Origin: Thalassotalea sp. Sam97
GTDB lineage: Bacteria > Pseudomonadota > Gammaproteobacteria > Enterobacterales > Alteromonadaceae
Assembly (NCBI RefSeq): GCF_041379765.1
Contig: NZ_CP166919.1
Location: forward strand, 2,480,001-2,544,000
Reading direction: 5' to 3'
Length of the DNA stretch: 64,000 bases
In this document: positions 41,760 to 50,651 of the stretch, piece by piece
Numbering within the stretch: the first letter of the stretch is position 1
Layout of the letters: each line of letters starts with the position of its first letter
Made by a program: the position numbers and the translations under genes
The notes under the pieces: model-generated
Told to the model about the DNA's origin: nothing
Seen by the model: only the letters and a program-made list of their open reading frames with translations
The model's database searches: none

Positions 41760-42563
41760 TTAACTGGCAATTTTTACGTTCTTTGATGGAAATAATGGCT
41801 CATGCATACCCACTGCTTTTGCCTGTTCAAGTAACGCCATTAAATCCAACTCGGCAATATCATCAAGCTGTTCAATACGATTCAATAAAAAGTAAATCGG
41901 TTGCATGATATCAATTCGATATGGGGTTCTAAACACATCAACAACATCTAGGGGCTTGCGAATAACCTCGTCATTGTTAATAGCATAAATGGTTTCACCC
42001 GGAGACGATAAAATACCACCTCCGTAAATACGCAATCCATCGGCTGTATCTAACAAGCCGAACTCTACCGTAAACCAATATAAGCGTGCTAGATAAACAC
42101 GATCTTCTTTACTGGCATTCAAACCAAGCTTTCCGTATAGCTGGGTGAAGTTGGCAAATGCCGGATTGGTTAACAATGGACAATGACCAAATATTTCGTG
42201 AAAAATATCCGGCTCTTGTAAGTAATCAAAATCTTCTTCGCGGCGAATAAAGGTCGCTACCGGAAACTTTTTCTCGGATAACAAACGAAAAAACTGTTCA
42301 AAGCCAATTAGCGCAGGTACTGGCTCACACTGCCACCCTGTTGTCGCTTGCAGCACCTGATTCACTTCAGCTAATTGTGGTACCCTATCAAGCGGTAGAT
42401 TAAGACGTTCTAAGCCGGCTATAAATTCGTTGCAGGCTTTGCCTTCAATACACGCTAATTGGCGACTAATTAATTTGTGCCAAATCGCATTCTCTTCAGC
42501 ACTCCAGCGAATAACCCCATTTTCGTCGCCTAGTTTGGACACATACGATGTCGACTTGGTCAT
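41760..42563 (-). CDS. phhA: Phenylalanine 4-monooxygenase
   Basis: 267 aa, the bacterial single-domain size. It hydroxylates phenylalanine to tyrosine using tetrahydropterin and non-heme iron. Iron ligands: two His in FHEIFGHCPLL and Glu in WFTVEFGLL. GGGILSSPGET and YRIDIMQPIYFLL are family blocks. GGAGAGGAAGTGAGTT precedes the ATG. Upstream are three palindromic sites that may bind TyrR. Confidence 0.96.
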   Translation of the reverse strand: MTKSTSYVSKLGDENGVIRWSAEENAIWHKLISRQLACIEGKACNEFIAGLERLNLPLDRVPQLAEVNQVLQATTGWQCEPVPALIGFEQFFRLLSEKKFPVATFIRREEDFDYLQEPDIFHEIFGHCPLLTNPAFANFTQLYGKLGLNASKEDRVYLARLYWFTVEFGLLDTADGLRIYGGGILSSPGETIYAINNDEVIRKPLDVVDVFRTPYRIDIMQPIYFLLNRIEQLDDIAELDLMALLEQAKAVGMHEPLFPSKNVKIAS

Positions 42564-42680
42564 AACTCACTTCCTCTCCAATTTATTGGAATCAGAGCAT
42601 TTTATTATCGTTATTGGTTGCTTAACGCCGAAAAGGCTCAGCATGCTCTGTAATATATGACCTAAGACTATAAGAACTGG

Positions 42681-42713
42681 TTGCAAATTTGCAATTCGTT
42701 TACACGGGTAAAC
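42681..42713. promoter_or_regulatory. Two adjacent palindromes upstream of phhA
   Basis: TTGCAAATTTGCAA (42681-42694) is a perfect 14-bp palindrome; GTTTAC-ACGG-GTAAAC (42698-42713) is a perfect 6-4-6 inverted repeat. Both lie 118-150 bp before the phhA start and look like protein-binding sites. The binding protein is unknown. Confidence 0.5.
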
Positions 42714-42723
42714 AACGCTCAAT

Positions 42724-42741
42724 TGTACGGTTTAATTTACA
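42724..42741. promoter_or_regulatory. Candidate TyrR box upstream of phhA
   Basis: TGTACGGTTTAATTTACA fits the TGTAAA-N6-TTTACA TyrR box in spacing and in 10 of 12 defined positions, including the essential G and C 14 bases apart. It lies about 160 bp before phhA; tyrR is in the same cluster. Confidence 0.55.
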
Positions 42742-42789
42742 ACCTTAATCACCCCTTGTTATCATTGACTTTGGGGCTTAGTAAGCGCT

Positions 42790-43776
42790 TCACATCCCCA
42801 ACAATTGCCGCCTAACATGCTTTAATTTCGGAGCAGGTTGTTGCTCATCAAATGGGATCGGGCGACTTAAGTGCATCGCTTTTAGGCCCAGCCTCGCCGT
42901 CAACATACCCGCCCCTAGTCCTTGAGCGGCCCTAGTTGAGACACGCCCAAGTGCCTCTGCCCCTAATACATCAATCCCAACATCGGCTATTATTTCACTC
43001 ACGCCGGCATAGGCGAGGTTAGCAAGCACTTGACGTAATAAGCCTATACGACTCCAATAGCCCATTTGCACCCCATATAAGCCCGCGACCTTATCTATCA
43101 TGCGTAAGTTGCGCCAAAGTAACAAAGCCATATCCAGCAACGCCAGCGGGCTTACTGCGACCATTACCACCGCTTCTGTGGAGTATTTACTGATTTGTGC
43201 TAATGCTTGCTTATCAACCTCACTCAATACGTGCTTACTGTAAATTTGTAGCACTTCTTTGTCAGACATCGCATCATCGATATGTTGTTCAAACACTGCA
43301 ATTTGTTGTTGAACATGATCGCCAACATACTGTTTATTGAGTGACTGACAAAATGCCTGAGCATCGATACTTGCTTGGTGTTGCATAACAGCTGACGCCT
43401 TGGCTTGCTTGGTTTGTTGTTGACGAAATTTTCGTAATGCCCGCCACTCTTTAAACACGGCCTTGCCGGCTAGCAATCCGACACAACCAACCACCAAGCC
43501 ATAGATGCTGGTAATGAGCGGCGATTGACTAAATCCGTCAATGAAAAACATCAGTAACTCATACACTATTACTATCGCCAAACTCGCGCCGGCTAAGCGC
43601 CATAGCCAATTAAGTTTGGCTGGTTTATAGCTAGCCTCATCCTCAACGAGCTCTTGCTCAACCTCTTGCCACGCTTGTTCTGGTAAAATCACTGGTTGCT
43701 GAATCGTTGTCGACCGCGTTAATTCGTCTTCTTCGCCGATAATAATGTGCTGTTCGAACTCCGTTTTATTACTCAT
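42790..43776 (-). CDS. ycjF: YcjF-family inner-membrane protein (DUF697)
   Basis: 328 aa. Two membrane helices near residues 65-110 (LAGASLAIVIVYELLMFFI, ITSIYGLVVGCVGLLAG) and a C-terminal DUF697-type region (SPLALLDMALLLWRNLRMIDKVAGLYG, ANLAYAGVSEIIADVG, LGAGMLTARLGLKAM). It pairs with YcjX in many proteobacteria and belongs to the PspF regulon in E. coli. The ATG overlaps the ycjX stop by 4 bases. Confidence 0.92.
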   Translation of the reverse strand: MSNKTEFEQHIIIGEEDELTRSTTIQQPVILPEQAWQEVEQELVEDEASYKPAKLNWLWRLAGASLAIVIVYELLMFFIDGFSQSPLITSIYGLVVGCVGLLAGKAVFKEWRALRKFRQQQTKQAKASAVMQHQASIDAQAFCQSLNKQYVGDHVQQQIAVFEQHIDDAMSDKEVLQIYSKHVLSEVDKQALAQISKYSTEAVVMVAVSPLALLDMALLLWRNLRMIDKVAGLYGVQMGYWSRIGLLRQVLANLAYAGVSEIIADVGIDVLGAEALGRVSTRAAQGLGAGMLTARLGLKAMHLSRPIPFDEQQPAPKLKHVRRQLLGM

Positions 43777-45215
43777 CGTAATTTGTCTCCTAGCAAGAAC
43801 TGCAATACGTGATCGAGACGAATATGCGGTAAACTGATGTCTTCATGCAGATCGTTTGGTGGTGCAAAGCTGACAAAATTAAAGCCTTGCTCTGGCCAAA
43901 GCTGTTTATTGGGGGGCCGCTCTGGCACAGACCCGGGAAATAAGGTTATTTTCTCGCCATTATCTAAACGCTGCCCCTTAACGACTTGCAGTTGTTTGCC
44001 TTGGTATTCGGTTTTGCCTTGCTCGGTTGCTTTGATCGAGGCAATAGCCAAACTTTTCATTTTTATGGCATCGTAAGTTAATTGCTTTTTCGCTTTGACA
44101 ACCAACCGCTCTAATAACTCAACTAACTGCTGATGCTGATCGCTGGTGACATGATCGGCCTTATTGGCGGCAAACAACAAGCGGTCTATTTTCGGCGAAA
44201 ACAAACGCGCCAATATATTCGCGTTGCCATAGCGAAAGCTGTCCATTATTAATGAAAGCGCATACTGTAAGTCGGTAAAGGCATGATGACCATTGTTAAG
44301 TGGGGTTAAACAATCGGCCAAAATGATTTGTCTATCAAATCGTGCGAAATGATTCTTATAAAAATCCCCCACGATATCATCACGGTAACGACGATAACGC
44401 GCGTGCAACATACCAATCATGGTATGTTCATCTGCATTTTTGTATTTAGACAAATCAAGCGTCGCAAAAAATGGAAATGGGATAAATTGTAAAACTGGGG
44501 CCCCTTTATGCTCGCCCGGTAAAATAAATCGTCCAGGTTGAATCACAGAAAGTCCTTGCTGATAACGAAACTGATGCAGTAATTCGGTGTATTGCTCAGC
44601 CAAATCGGCTAAGAGATTTTCGTCTACTGGAGCGAAAGGGTCGAGCTCGGCAACACGCTGTAAAAACGCTTCACTTAACGACTTGCGAGGCTCTGATTGC
44701 AACAACTCAGTGATATGCTCAGACCATTGTTGATAGCTTTGTTCCAACATTGGCAGGTCAAGCAACCATTCACCGGGGTAATCGGTAATGTCAAGGTACA
44801 AAGTGCGCATGTCTCTGCCAAAATTTAACAGCGAATCATTGGCATAATAACGAATGGCAAGACGTAACTCGCTGATATTACTGGTTGGCTCAGGCCACGT
44901 CGGCGGGTGGGCCGTCAACCGTTGCATACCGCCATCATAATCGAAACGCGGAATGTGCAGATTCTTTTGTGCGATGCGTTTAGCACCAATAAACCGCCCT
45001 TGGTGGGATGTATCAAAAAAGGTCAATGGCTGACCGTGACCTTCGTTAATCAATTGGTTTACCAGCGAAGTAATAAATGCCGTTTTACCGCTCTGCGATA
45101 ACCCTGTAACCGCTAAGCTGACATGCTTATCTAAACTTCGATTAATGATGTCATTTGCCTCATTGCCGATTTTACGGACTAAGCGAGACACGGACTGCTT
45201 ATTCAATAGTGCCAT
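43773..45215 (-). CDS. ycjX: YcjX-family P-loop GTPase/ATPase
   Basis: 480 aa from ATG 45215 (MALLNKQSVSRLVRK); the start 33 bases upstream has no better ribosome site. Walker A is AVTGLSQSGKTAFITSLVNQL; other blocks are YLDITDYPGEWLLDLPMLEQSY and FAANKADHV (base-specificity NKAD). DUF463/YcjX family, a stress-associated predicted nucleotide-binding protein encoded with YcjF downstream of psp genes. It follows the psp terminator by 52 bases. Confidence 0.92.
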   Translation of the reverse strand: MALLNKQSVSRLVRKIGNEANDIINRSLDKHVSLAVTGLSQSGKTAFITSLVNQLINEGHGQPLTFFDTSHQGRFIGAKRIAQKNLHIPRFDYDGGMQRLTAHPPTWPEPTSNISELRLAIRYYANDSLLNFGRDMRTLYLDITDYPGEWLLDLPMLEQSYQQWSEHITELLQSEPRKSLSEAFLQRVAELDPFAPVDENLLADLAEQYTELLHQFRYQQGLSVIQPGRFILPGEHKGAPVLQFIPFPFFATLDLSKYKNADEHTMIGMLHARYRRYRDDIVGDFYKNHFARFDRQIILADCLTPLNNGHHAFTDLQYALSLIMDSFRYGNANILARLFSPKIDRLLFAANKADHVTSDQHQQLVELLERLVVKAKKQLTYDAIKMKSLAIASIKATEQGKTEYQGKQLQVVKGQRLDNGEKITLFPGSVPERPPNKQLWPEQGFNFVSFAPPNDLHEDISLPHIRLDHVLQFLLGDKLR

Positions 45216-45266
45216 AACTACCAGTGGATACCCTTTTAACGAGAACATGCTGATGCTTTAATGTAA

Positions 45267-45293
45267 AACAAAAAAGGCTGCACTGCAGCCTTT
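45267..45293 (-). terminator. Terminator of the pspABC operon
   Basis: On the minus strand AAAGGCTGC, loop AGT, GCAGCCTTT followed by TTT. A perfect nine-pair stem, 19 bases after the pspC stop. Confidence 0.88.
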
Positions 45294-45311
45294 CTCCTAA
45301 CGCTTTGACCA

Positions 45312-45740
45312 TTAAAGCTTATTAATTTCACGCGATACCGTAAACTCAGGCGAGGTCACATAACGTTCCATGTTGCGTAACTCATGCTCTAGTGTTTTGA
45401 ATTTAATACTAATATCACGTATCGCTTGTTTCGGCGGTTCGCCTGCTTGCCAAATCTTCGATTTCACTTTAATCGATTCATTAACAATTTCCTCTTCATG
45501 CATCTTATCTCGAACATTTTGAGCAACTTGCTTTGTCGATACACCATTAGGCTTTTTGTCTAAAATAAACCAACCGGCGATGTACAGCAAAATAAACCAG
45601 CCCATACCTAACAAGACACCAGATACCACCAGAATACGAACTAACCAAGCTTCCCAACCAAAATAGTTTGCGATGCCGGCACACACGCCGGCAATTTTAC
45701 CTTTTTGCGGGTCGCGGAATAACTCTTTGCCGTTACTCAT
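45312..45740 (-). CDS. pspC: Phage shock protein C
   Basis: 142 aa from ATG 45740, whose ATGA overlaps the pspB stop; GGAGA lies 12 bases upstream. PspC domain: ELFRDPQKGKIAGVCAGIANYFG then a membrane helix (VSGVLLGMGWFILLYIAGWFIL). The C-terminal part is charged and helical, longer than in E. coli PspC (119 aa). With PspB it relays membrane stress to PspA. Confidence 0.94.
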   Translation of the reverse strand: MSNGKELFRDPQKGKIAGVCAGIANYFGWEAWLVRILVVSGVLLGMGWFILLYIAGWFILDKKPNGVSTKQVAQNVRDKMHEEEIVNESIKVKSKIWQAGEPPKQAIRDISIKFKTLEHELRNMERYVTSPEFTVSREINKL

Positions 45741-45967
45741 ACTTTGGTTCTCCAATCAGGGGTCTCCGCATCCAATATCGCTTCAAGCGTTTTAATACGG
45801 TCAGCCATTTTGTCTGCGGTTGCTGATAACTCAGCTAGCTGACGAAACTCCTCGTCACTTAAGCCTTGACTGAGTTGGCGTTTCGAACGGTAATGTAATA
45901 TTAACCATATCGGTGCAACGATGACCATGAATATGATGATCGGTGCCATTAAAATATCTGGATCCAT
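45737..45967 (-). CDS. pspB: Phage shock protein B
   Basis: 76 aa, the usual length. One N-terminal membrane helix (IIIFMVIVAPIWLILHY) and a helical cytoplasmic part (DEEFRQLAELSATADKMADR, RIKTLEAILD). Between pspA (32 bases upstream) and pspC (4-base overlap). Confidence 0.95.
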   Translation of the reverse strand: MDPDILMAPIIIFMVIVAPIWLILHYRSKRQLSQGLSDEEFRQLAELSATADKMADRIKTLEAILDAETPDWRTKV

Positions 45968-45999
45968 AACGTCTCTCCTAACAATTCCTGTCTACAAGT

Positions 46000-46692
46000 C
46001 TACTTCTTAGTTGTTTTCTTAGCGCTTGCTGACTTAGACTTGTCCATCTTCGCCTTTAACGCCGCTAACTCGTTATCAATACTATCATCTGATTCTAAAT
46101 CAGCAATTTCATCAGCAAGAGACTTTTTACCTAAGTCATAAGCATCAACTTGTGATTCTAGATCGTCAATTTTTCGCTCATAACGGTCAAAGCGACTTAA
46201 TGCATCTTCTACTTTACCGCTGTCTAACTTACTCTTCACTTTAAGACGCGATGATGCGGTTTTACCGCGCATAATAATTGCTTTTTGACGCGCCTTGGCA
46301 TCAGCAAGTTTCTCTTGAAGCTGTGCAATTTCATCTTGCAATTTTGCAATGTGATCATCAAATGTTGCTAGCTCATCGTTCATCGATGCCGCGGCATCAC
46401 TGCATTTATTTTTTTCAACCAACGCTGCGCGGGCTAAGTCTTCGCGGCCCTTGCTTAATGCCAACTCGGCTTTTTGTTGCCAGTTAGCCGCTTCTGCTTC
46501 CATACGTGCCGCCTGACGAGTAAGCTCTTTCTTGTCCGCTAAGGTGCGGGCTGATGACGAACGAACTTCAACCAGCGTATCTTCCATTTCTTGGATAATC
46601 AGTCGAACCATTTTTTCAGGATCTTCTGCCTTATCTAATAAGCTATTGATATTTGAATTAATAATGTCTGTAAATCGTGAAAAAACACCCAT
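46000..46692 (-). CDS. pspA: Phage shock protein A
   Basis: 230 aa, ESCRT-III-like coiled-coil protein. It starts with the amphipathic helix MGVFSRFTDIINSNINSLLDKAEDPEKMVRLIIQEM region typical of PspA, which binds stressed membranes and inhibits PspF. Heptad-rich helices run to the end, with a Lys-rich tail. Under a sigma-54 promoter and divergent from pspF. The GGGGACC before the ATG is a strong ribosome site. Confidence 0.97.
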   Translation of the reverse strand: MGVFSRFTDIINSNINSLLDKAEDPEKMVRLIIQEMEDTLVEVRSSSARTLADKKELTRQAARMEAEAANWQQKAELALSKGREDLARAALVEKNKCSDAAASMNDELATFDDHIAKLQDEIAQLQEKLADAKARQKAIIMRGKTASSRLKVKSKLDSGKVEDALSRFDRYERKIDDLESQVDAYDLGKKSLADEIADLESDDSIDNELAALKAKMDKSKSASAKKTTKK

Positions 46693-46741
46693 GACTTGGT
46701 CCCCTAAATAAAAACTGAAAAAGGAATATTTACAATATACT

Positions 46742-46759
46742 ATTCAGTTATGATGCCAA
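46742..46759 (-). promoter_or_regulatory. Candidate sigma-54 promoter of pspABC
   Basis: On the minus strand TTGGCATCATAACTGAAT: the -24 element TTGGCA is good, while the -12 element has GA in place of GC at the right 10-base spacing. The transcription start would be near 46730, about 38 bases before pspA. The partner regulator PspF is encoded divergently next door. Confidence 0.5.
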
Positions 46760-46876
46760 CTTGCAAAATACAATTCAAACCAATGATTTTAAAGGCTTTT
46801 ATTATTTTAACTAAAAACACTTCTCAGAACCCGCTTAATGAAATACACTATTTATTAGTGAAATAAACCAATAAAA

Positions 46877-47968
46877 ATGATAATGAGTCGATTTCAACAA
46901 GATAACCTTATCGGGCAATCCAATAGTTTTTTAGAAGTACTCGAGCATATCTCGCAAGTTGCGCCCCTGTCAAAACCCGTTCTCTTGATTGGTGAGCGAG
47001 GCACAGGTAAAGAGCTCGTCGCCGCGCGACTGCATTATTTGTCTAAGCGATGGGACCAGAATTACCTAAAACTCAACTGTGCGGCATTAAATGAAAATTT
47101 ATTAGAAAGTGAATTGTTCGGTCATGAAGGTGGTGCATTTACCGGCGCGAATAAGCGACATGAAGGACGCTTTGAGCGCGCCAATGGTGGTACCTTATTT
47201 CTCGATGAGTTGGCTAATACATCAGGCTTGATCCAAGAAAAGCTATTACGAGTCGTTGAATACGGCGAGTTTGAACGAGTGGGTGGCTCAAAAACGGTTA
47301 AAGCTGACGTACGGCTGATTGCCGCAACCAATGAAGATTTACCCGCCTTAGCTGAACGTGGCGAATTTCGTGCTGACTTATTAGACCGATTAGCGTTTGA
47401 CGTAATAACCTTGCCGCCGCTTAGGGAGCGCCGTGAAGACATTTTAATGTTGGCAGAGCACTTTGCCATAAATATGGCGCGAGAGTTAGAGTTTGAATTA
47501 TTCAGTGGCTTTACTGAAAAAGTCAAAAAAGCATTACTCGATTATCATTGGCCTGGTAATATTCGTGAATTAAAGAACGTCGTTGAGCGCAGCGTTTATC
47601 GCCATAACAACCCTCATCTTGCGGTAAACGAGCTGATAATAGATCCATTTGAGTCGCCTTTTAGACCGAAAAATCGCATTAAAACAGCGGATCGTCGAAG
47701 CCAAGCAAGCGATGGCCTTGATAACCCAACTGAACAAGCTCAGGCAACAGAGTCGAACAACACTACGGAGCCGGTTACGCAACAACTTGACTATCCGGTA
47801 TCTCTCAAGGACTTGTCGCAACAATACGAAATCACTATGCTTAAAGAGGCCCTTGCCGCGTGTCAATTTAATCAAAAGAAAACAGCCGAGGCACTGCAGC
47901 TCACGTACCATCAACTGCGTGGGTATTTGAAAAAGTACAATTTGCTCGATGGTAGCGAGGCAAATTAA
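46877..47968 (+). CDS. pspF: PspF, sigma-54 activator of the phage shock operon
   Basis: 363 aa. AAA+ domain from the very N-terminus with no sensory domain, as in E. coli PspF: Walker A GERGTGKE, the sigma-54 contact loop GGAFTGANKRHEGRFE, Walker B GGTLFLDELAN, and a C-terminal Fis-type helix-turn-helix (NQKKTAEALQLTYHQLRGYL). About 40 residues longer than E. coli PspF because of a Gln/Thr-rich linker near 270-315. No clear ribosome site (AATAAAAATG), consistent with low expression. Its stop overlaps sapA by one base. Confidence 0.96.
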   Translation: MIMSRFQQDNLIGQSNSFLEVLEHISQVAPLSKPVLLIGERGTGKELVAARLHYLSKRWDQNYLKLNCAALNENLLESELFGHEGGAFTGANKRHEGRFERANGGTLFLDELANTSGLIQEKLLRVVEYGEFERVGGSKTVKADVRLIAATNEDLPALAERGEFRADLLDRLAFDVITLPPLRERREDILMLAEHFAINMARELEFELFSGFTEKVKKALLDYHWPGNIRELKNVVERSVYRHNNPHLAVNELIIDPFESPFRPKNRIKTADRRSQASDGLDNPTEQAQATESNNTTEPVTQQLDYPVSLKDLSQQYEITMLKEALAACQFNQKKTAEALQLTYHQLRGYLKKYNLLDGSEAN

Positions 47969-49620
47969 TGAAAATCAACCAATCAGCAAACAACGCTAGG
48001 TTTGCTGTCTGCAAAATGTTATTGCTGTTGCTCGTCAGTAGCTGCTTGTCTGCCTGTGGAGAAAAAGTAGACGCGACGTCCATCCTTGCCGAGGGTGTTA
48101 TCTACTGTAGTGAAGGCTCTCCAGACTCTTTTAACCCTCAGTTGGTGACATCAGGTACGACAATCGATGCCACATCAAAGCAACTGTATAATAAGCTACT
48201 CGATTTTAATCACGAAAATTACGATAAAATCCCCTCGCTTGCCAAGTCCTGGCATGTTAATTCAGATGGCACCCTCATCACTTTTTATTTGCGCCGTAAC
48301 GTTGAGTTTCATCAAACCGATTACTTCACCCCAACACGTCAGCTCAATGCCGACGATGTGATATTTAGCTTTCAGCGTATACTCGATAAAAGTCACCCAT
48401 TTTACCTGTCAGCGAAAGGTCAATTTCCATTTTTCCAAAGCATCAATTTTGACCAATTAGTAGCTGATATTGAAAAAATTGACGATCACACCATTCGCTT
48501 TCATTTACATCACCCGCAAAGCTCATTTTTAGCCAACCTTGCTGCACCATTTTCCGTGATTTTATCGAAAGAGTACGCCGACAGTTTAGTGCAAAACCAG
48601 CAGTCTCTGTCGCGCCTTGACAGTCACCCTATAGGTACTGGTCCATTTAAATATAAAAGTTATCAAAATGGTGCATTGATTCGCTATCAAAAGCACCCCG
48701 ATTATTGGCGACAAGAAGTTAAGATAAATCATCTGCTCTATAATATTACGCCGAGTAATACCGGTCGGTTAACCAAATTATTAACCCAAGAGTGTGATGT
48801 CATTTCTTACCCCATTGCCTTGCCCGAAATTCATGCCCGTGACAACGTTGTGGTTGAACAAGTTACATCATTTAATGTGGCGTATATGGCTTTTAATACG
48901 CAAAAGCCACCTCTTGATAACCCGTTAGTTCGCAAAGCTATCGCCCATGCCGTAGACAAGCAAGCGATCGTCGATGCCGTATATTTTAATCAAGCTGAAG
49001 TAGCCGATTCATTATTGCCAAGCGCATCTTGGGCACATAACCATAAAATTGACAGCCTTGAATACTCACCGCGGGTTGCCAAACAATTGTTAGCCAATGC
49101 CGGTCTCGCCGATGGTTTTAGTATCGAGTTATGGGCAATGCCTGTACAGCGGGCATATAATCCGAATGCATTAAAAATGGCGAAACTTATCCAAGCGGAT
49201 TTGGCCGATGTCGGAATTCGCGTCAATATCGTCACCTATGAATGGTCAACGTTTTTAAAAAGATTGGCTCAGGGAGAGCACCAATCAGTATTAATAGGCT
49301 GGTCGGCAGATCACCCCGATCCGGATAATTTTTTCTCACCTCTGCTCAGTTGTGCAGCCGTAGATACTGGCTCAAATCGAGCATTTTGGTGTGATCAACA
49401 ATTTGATCGCTTACTAGCCGATGCCTTGCTTGATAGTGATTTAGTGACTCGTAAGCAACGATATACTCGGGCGCAGCAAATGATAGTCGATCATGTTCCT
49501 TTATTGCCAATCGCCCATGCGAAACGTTCACAAGCCAAACAAGCCTACATTACCGGTGATATATTAACCTCGATTGGTGGCGTAAACTTTGAAAGTGTTG
49601 ATAAACAGGTACAGCAATAA
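47968..49620 (+). CDS. sapA: SapA, periplasmic peptide-binding lipoprotein of the Sap ABC transporter
   Basis: 550 aa. Family 5 extracellular solute-binding protein. The N-terminus is a lipoprotein signal (LLLLLVSSCLSAC, Cys near residue 30). Binding-protein blocks: YCSEGSPDSFNPQLVTSGT, DVIFSFQRILDKSHPF, HPIGTGPFKYKSYQNG, ADHPDPDNFFSPLLS. In enteric bacteria SapA binds antimicrobial peptides or heme; lipid anchoring here differs from the soluble E. coli form. Order pspF-sapABCDF matches the E. coli chromosome. Confidence 0.93.
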   Translation: MKINQSANNARFAVCKMLLLLLVSSCLSACGEKVDATSILAEGVIYCSEGSPDSFNPQLVTSGTTIDATSKQLYNKLLDFNHENYDKIPSLAKSWHVNSDGTLITFYLRRNVEFHQTDYFTPTRQLNADDVIFSFQRILDKSHPFYLSAKGQFPFFQSINFDQLVADIEKIDDHTIRFHLHHPQSSFLANLAAPFSVILSKEYADSLVQNQQSLSRLDSHPIGTGPFKYKSYQNGALIRYQKHPDYWRQEVKINHLLYNITPSNTGRLTKLLTQECDVISYPIALPEIHARDNVVVEQVTSFNVAYMAFNTQKPPLDNPLVRKAIAHAVDKQAIVDAVYFNQAEVADSLLPSASWAHNHKIDSLEYSPRVAKQLLANAGLADGFSIELWAMPVQRAYNPNALKMAKLIQADLADVGIRVNIVTYEWSTFLKRLAQGEHQSVLIGWSADHPDPDNFFSPLLSCAAVDTGSNRAFWCDQQFDRLLADALLDSDLVTRKQRYTRAQQMIVDHVPLLPIAHAKRSQAKQAYITGDILTSIGGVNFESVDKQVQQ

Positions 49621-49622
49621 TC

Positions 49623-50651
49623 ATGATAAATTTTATTATCCGTCGTTTAAATTTGCTGCTCTTTACCCTATTAATGCTCTCAGTGGTCTGCTTTAGCTTA
49701 AATTACTTGTTCCCAGGTGATTTGCTTACCAATCTTTCAGGGCAAAACATCGGGAACGTTGCGCAGCAGCAACTGTTAGAGCAGCGCTATCACATAGATG
49801 GCAATATCATCGATCAATATCTTGCTTACATGAGGGAAATTTTTTCCGGTAACTTTGGTTTATCTATGGCCACAGAAGCACCAGTATTCGATGAGTTACT
49901 TGTGCGCTTACCAGCAACCATTGAGTTGTGTTTGGCCGCGCTATTTTTAGCGTTAATCATAGGTATGCCACTTGGTTTTGTTGCTGCTATTTTTCATAAT
50001 CAGCCGGTCGATAAAATGATCTTAACGTTCGCTATGCTTGGCTATTCGATCCCAGTATTTTGGCTGGCGCTGATCTTGATATTATTATTTTCGATAACCT
50101 TATCCTGGCTACCATCGGCTGGCCAATTAAATCTACTTTTTGAAGTTGAATATCGGACAGGCTTTTTGTTTATTGATATATTACTTAGTGACATGCCACA
50201 CAAAAGCGCAGCCCTTAGAGACGCACTACTGCACCTCATTTTACCAGCCATTACGGTTGCGATGGCACCGATGACCATTTTTATACGCTTAGCGCGAACT
50301 TCAATGCTTGACGTTCTGGACTCGAAATACATCAAAGCAGCACGGGCAAAAGGCTTATCTAAAGGAATGATCATATATCGTCACGGTATTCGTAACGCAC
50401 TGGTTGGCATTGTTCGCCAAAGTGGTTTGCAGTTTACCAACTTAGTGACCATCGCCATGATCGCCGAAGTTATTTTTGATTGGCAAGGGATTGGCAGCTG
50501 GCTTATCGAAAGTATCTTTACGCGTGACTATACCGCCATTGTTGGTGGTCTTATCGCCCTAGCGACATTCACCTTTATCATTAATATACTTGCCGACTTT
50601 CTTTATGTGGCACTAAATCCATTGGAGCGATATAAACGATATGGCGCATAA
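49623..50651 (+). CDS. sapB: SapB, ABC transporter permease
   Basis: 342 aa, DppB/OppB-type permease with six membrane segments. The EAA loop sequence is ARTSMLDVLDSKYIKAARAKG. It begins two bases after sapA and overlaps sapC by 11 bases. In E. coli SapBCDF has been reported as a putrescine exporter; which substrate applies here is unknown. Confidence 0.95.
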   Translation: MINFIIRRLNLLLFTLLMLSVVCFSLNYLFPGDLLTNLSGQNIGNVAQQQLLEQRYHIDGNIIDQYLAYMREIFSGNFGLSMATEAPVFDELLVRLPATIELCLAALFLALIIGMPLGFVAAIFHNQPVDKMILTFAMLGYSIPVFWLALILILLFSITLSWLPSAGQLNLLFEVEYRTGFLFIDILLSDMPHKSAALRDALLHLILPAITVAMAPMTIFIRLARTSMLDVLDSKYIKAARAKGLSKGMIIYRHGIRNALVGIVRQSGLQFTNLVTIAMIAEVIFDWQGIGSWLIESIFTRDYTAIVGGLIALATFTFIINILADFLYVALNPLERYKRYGA

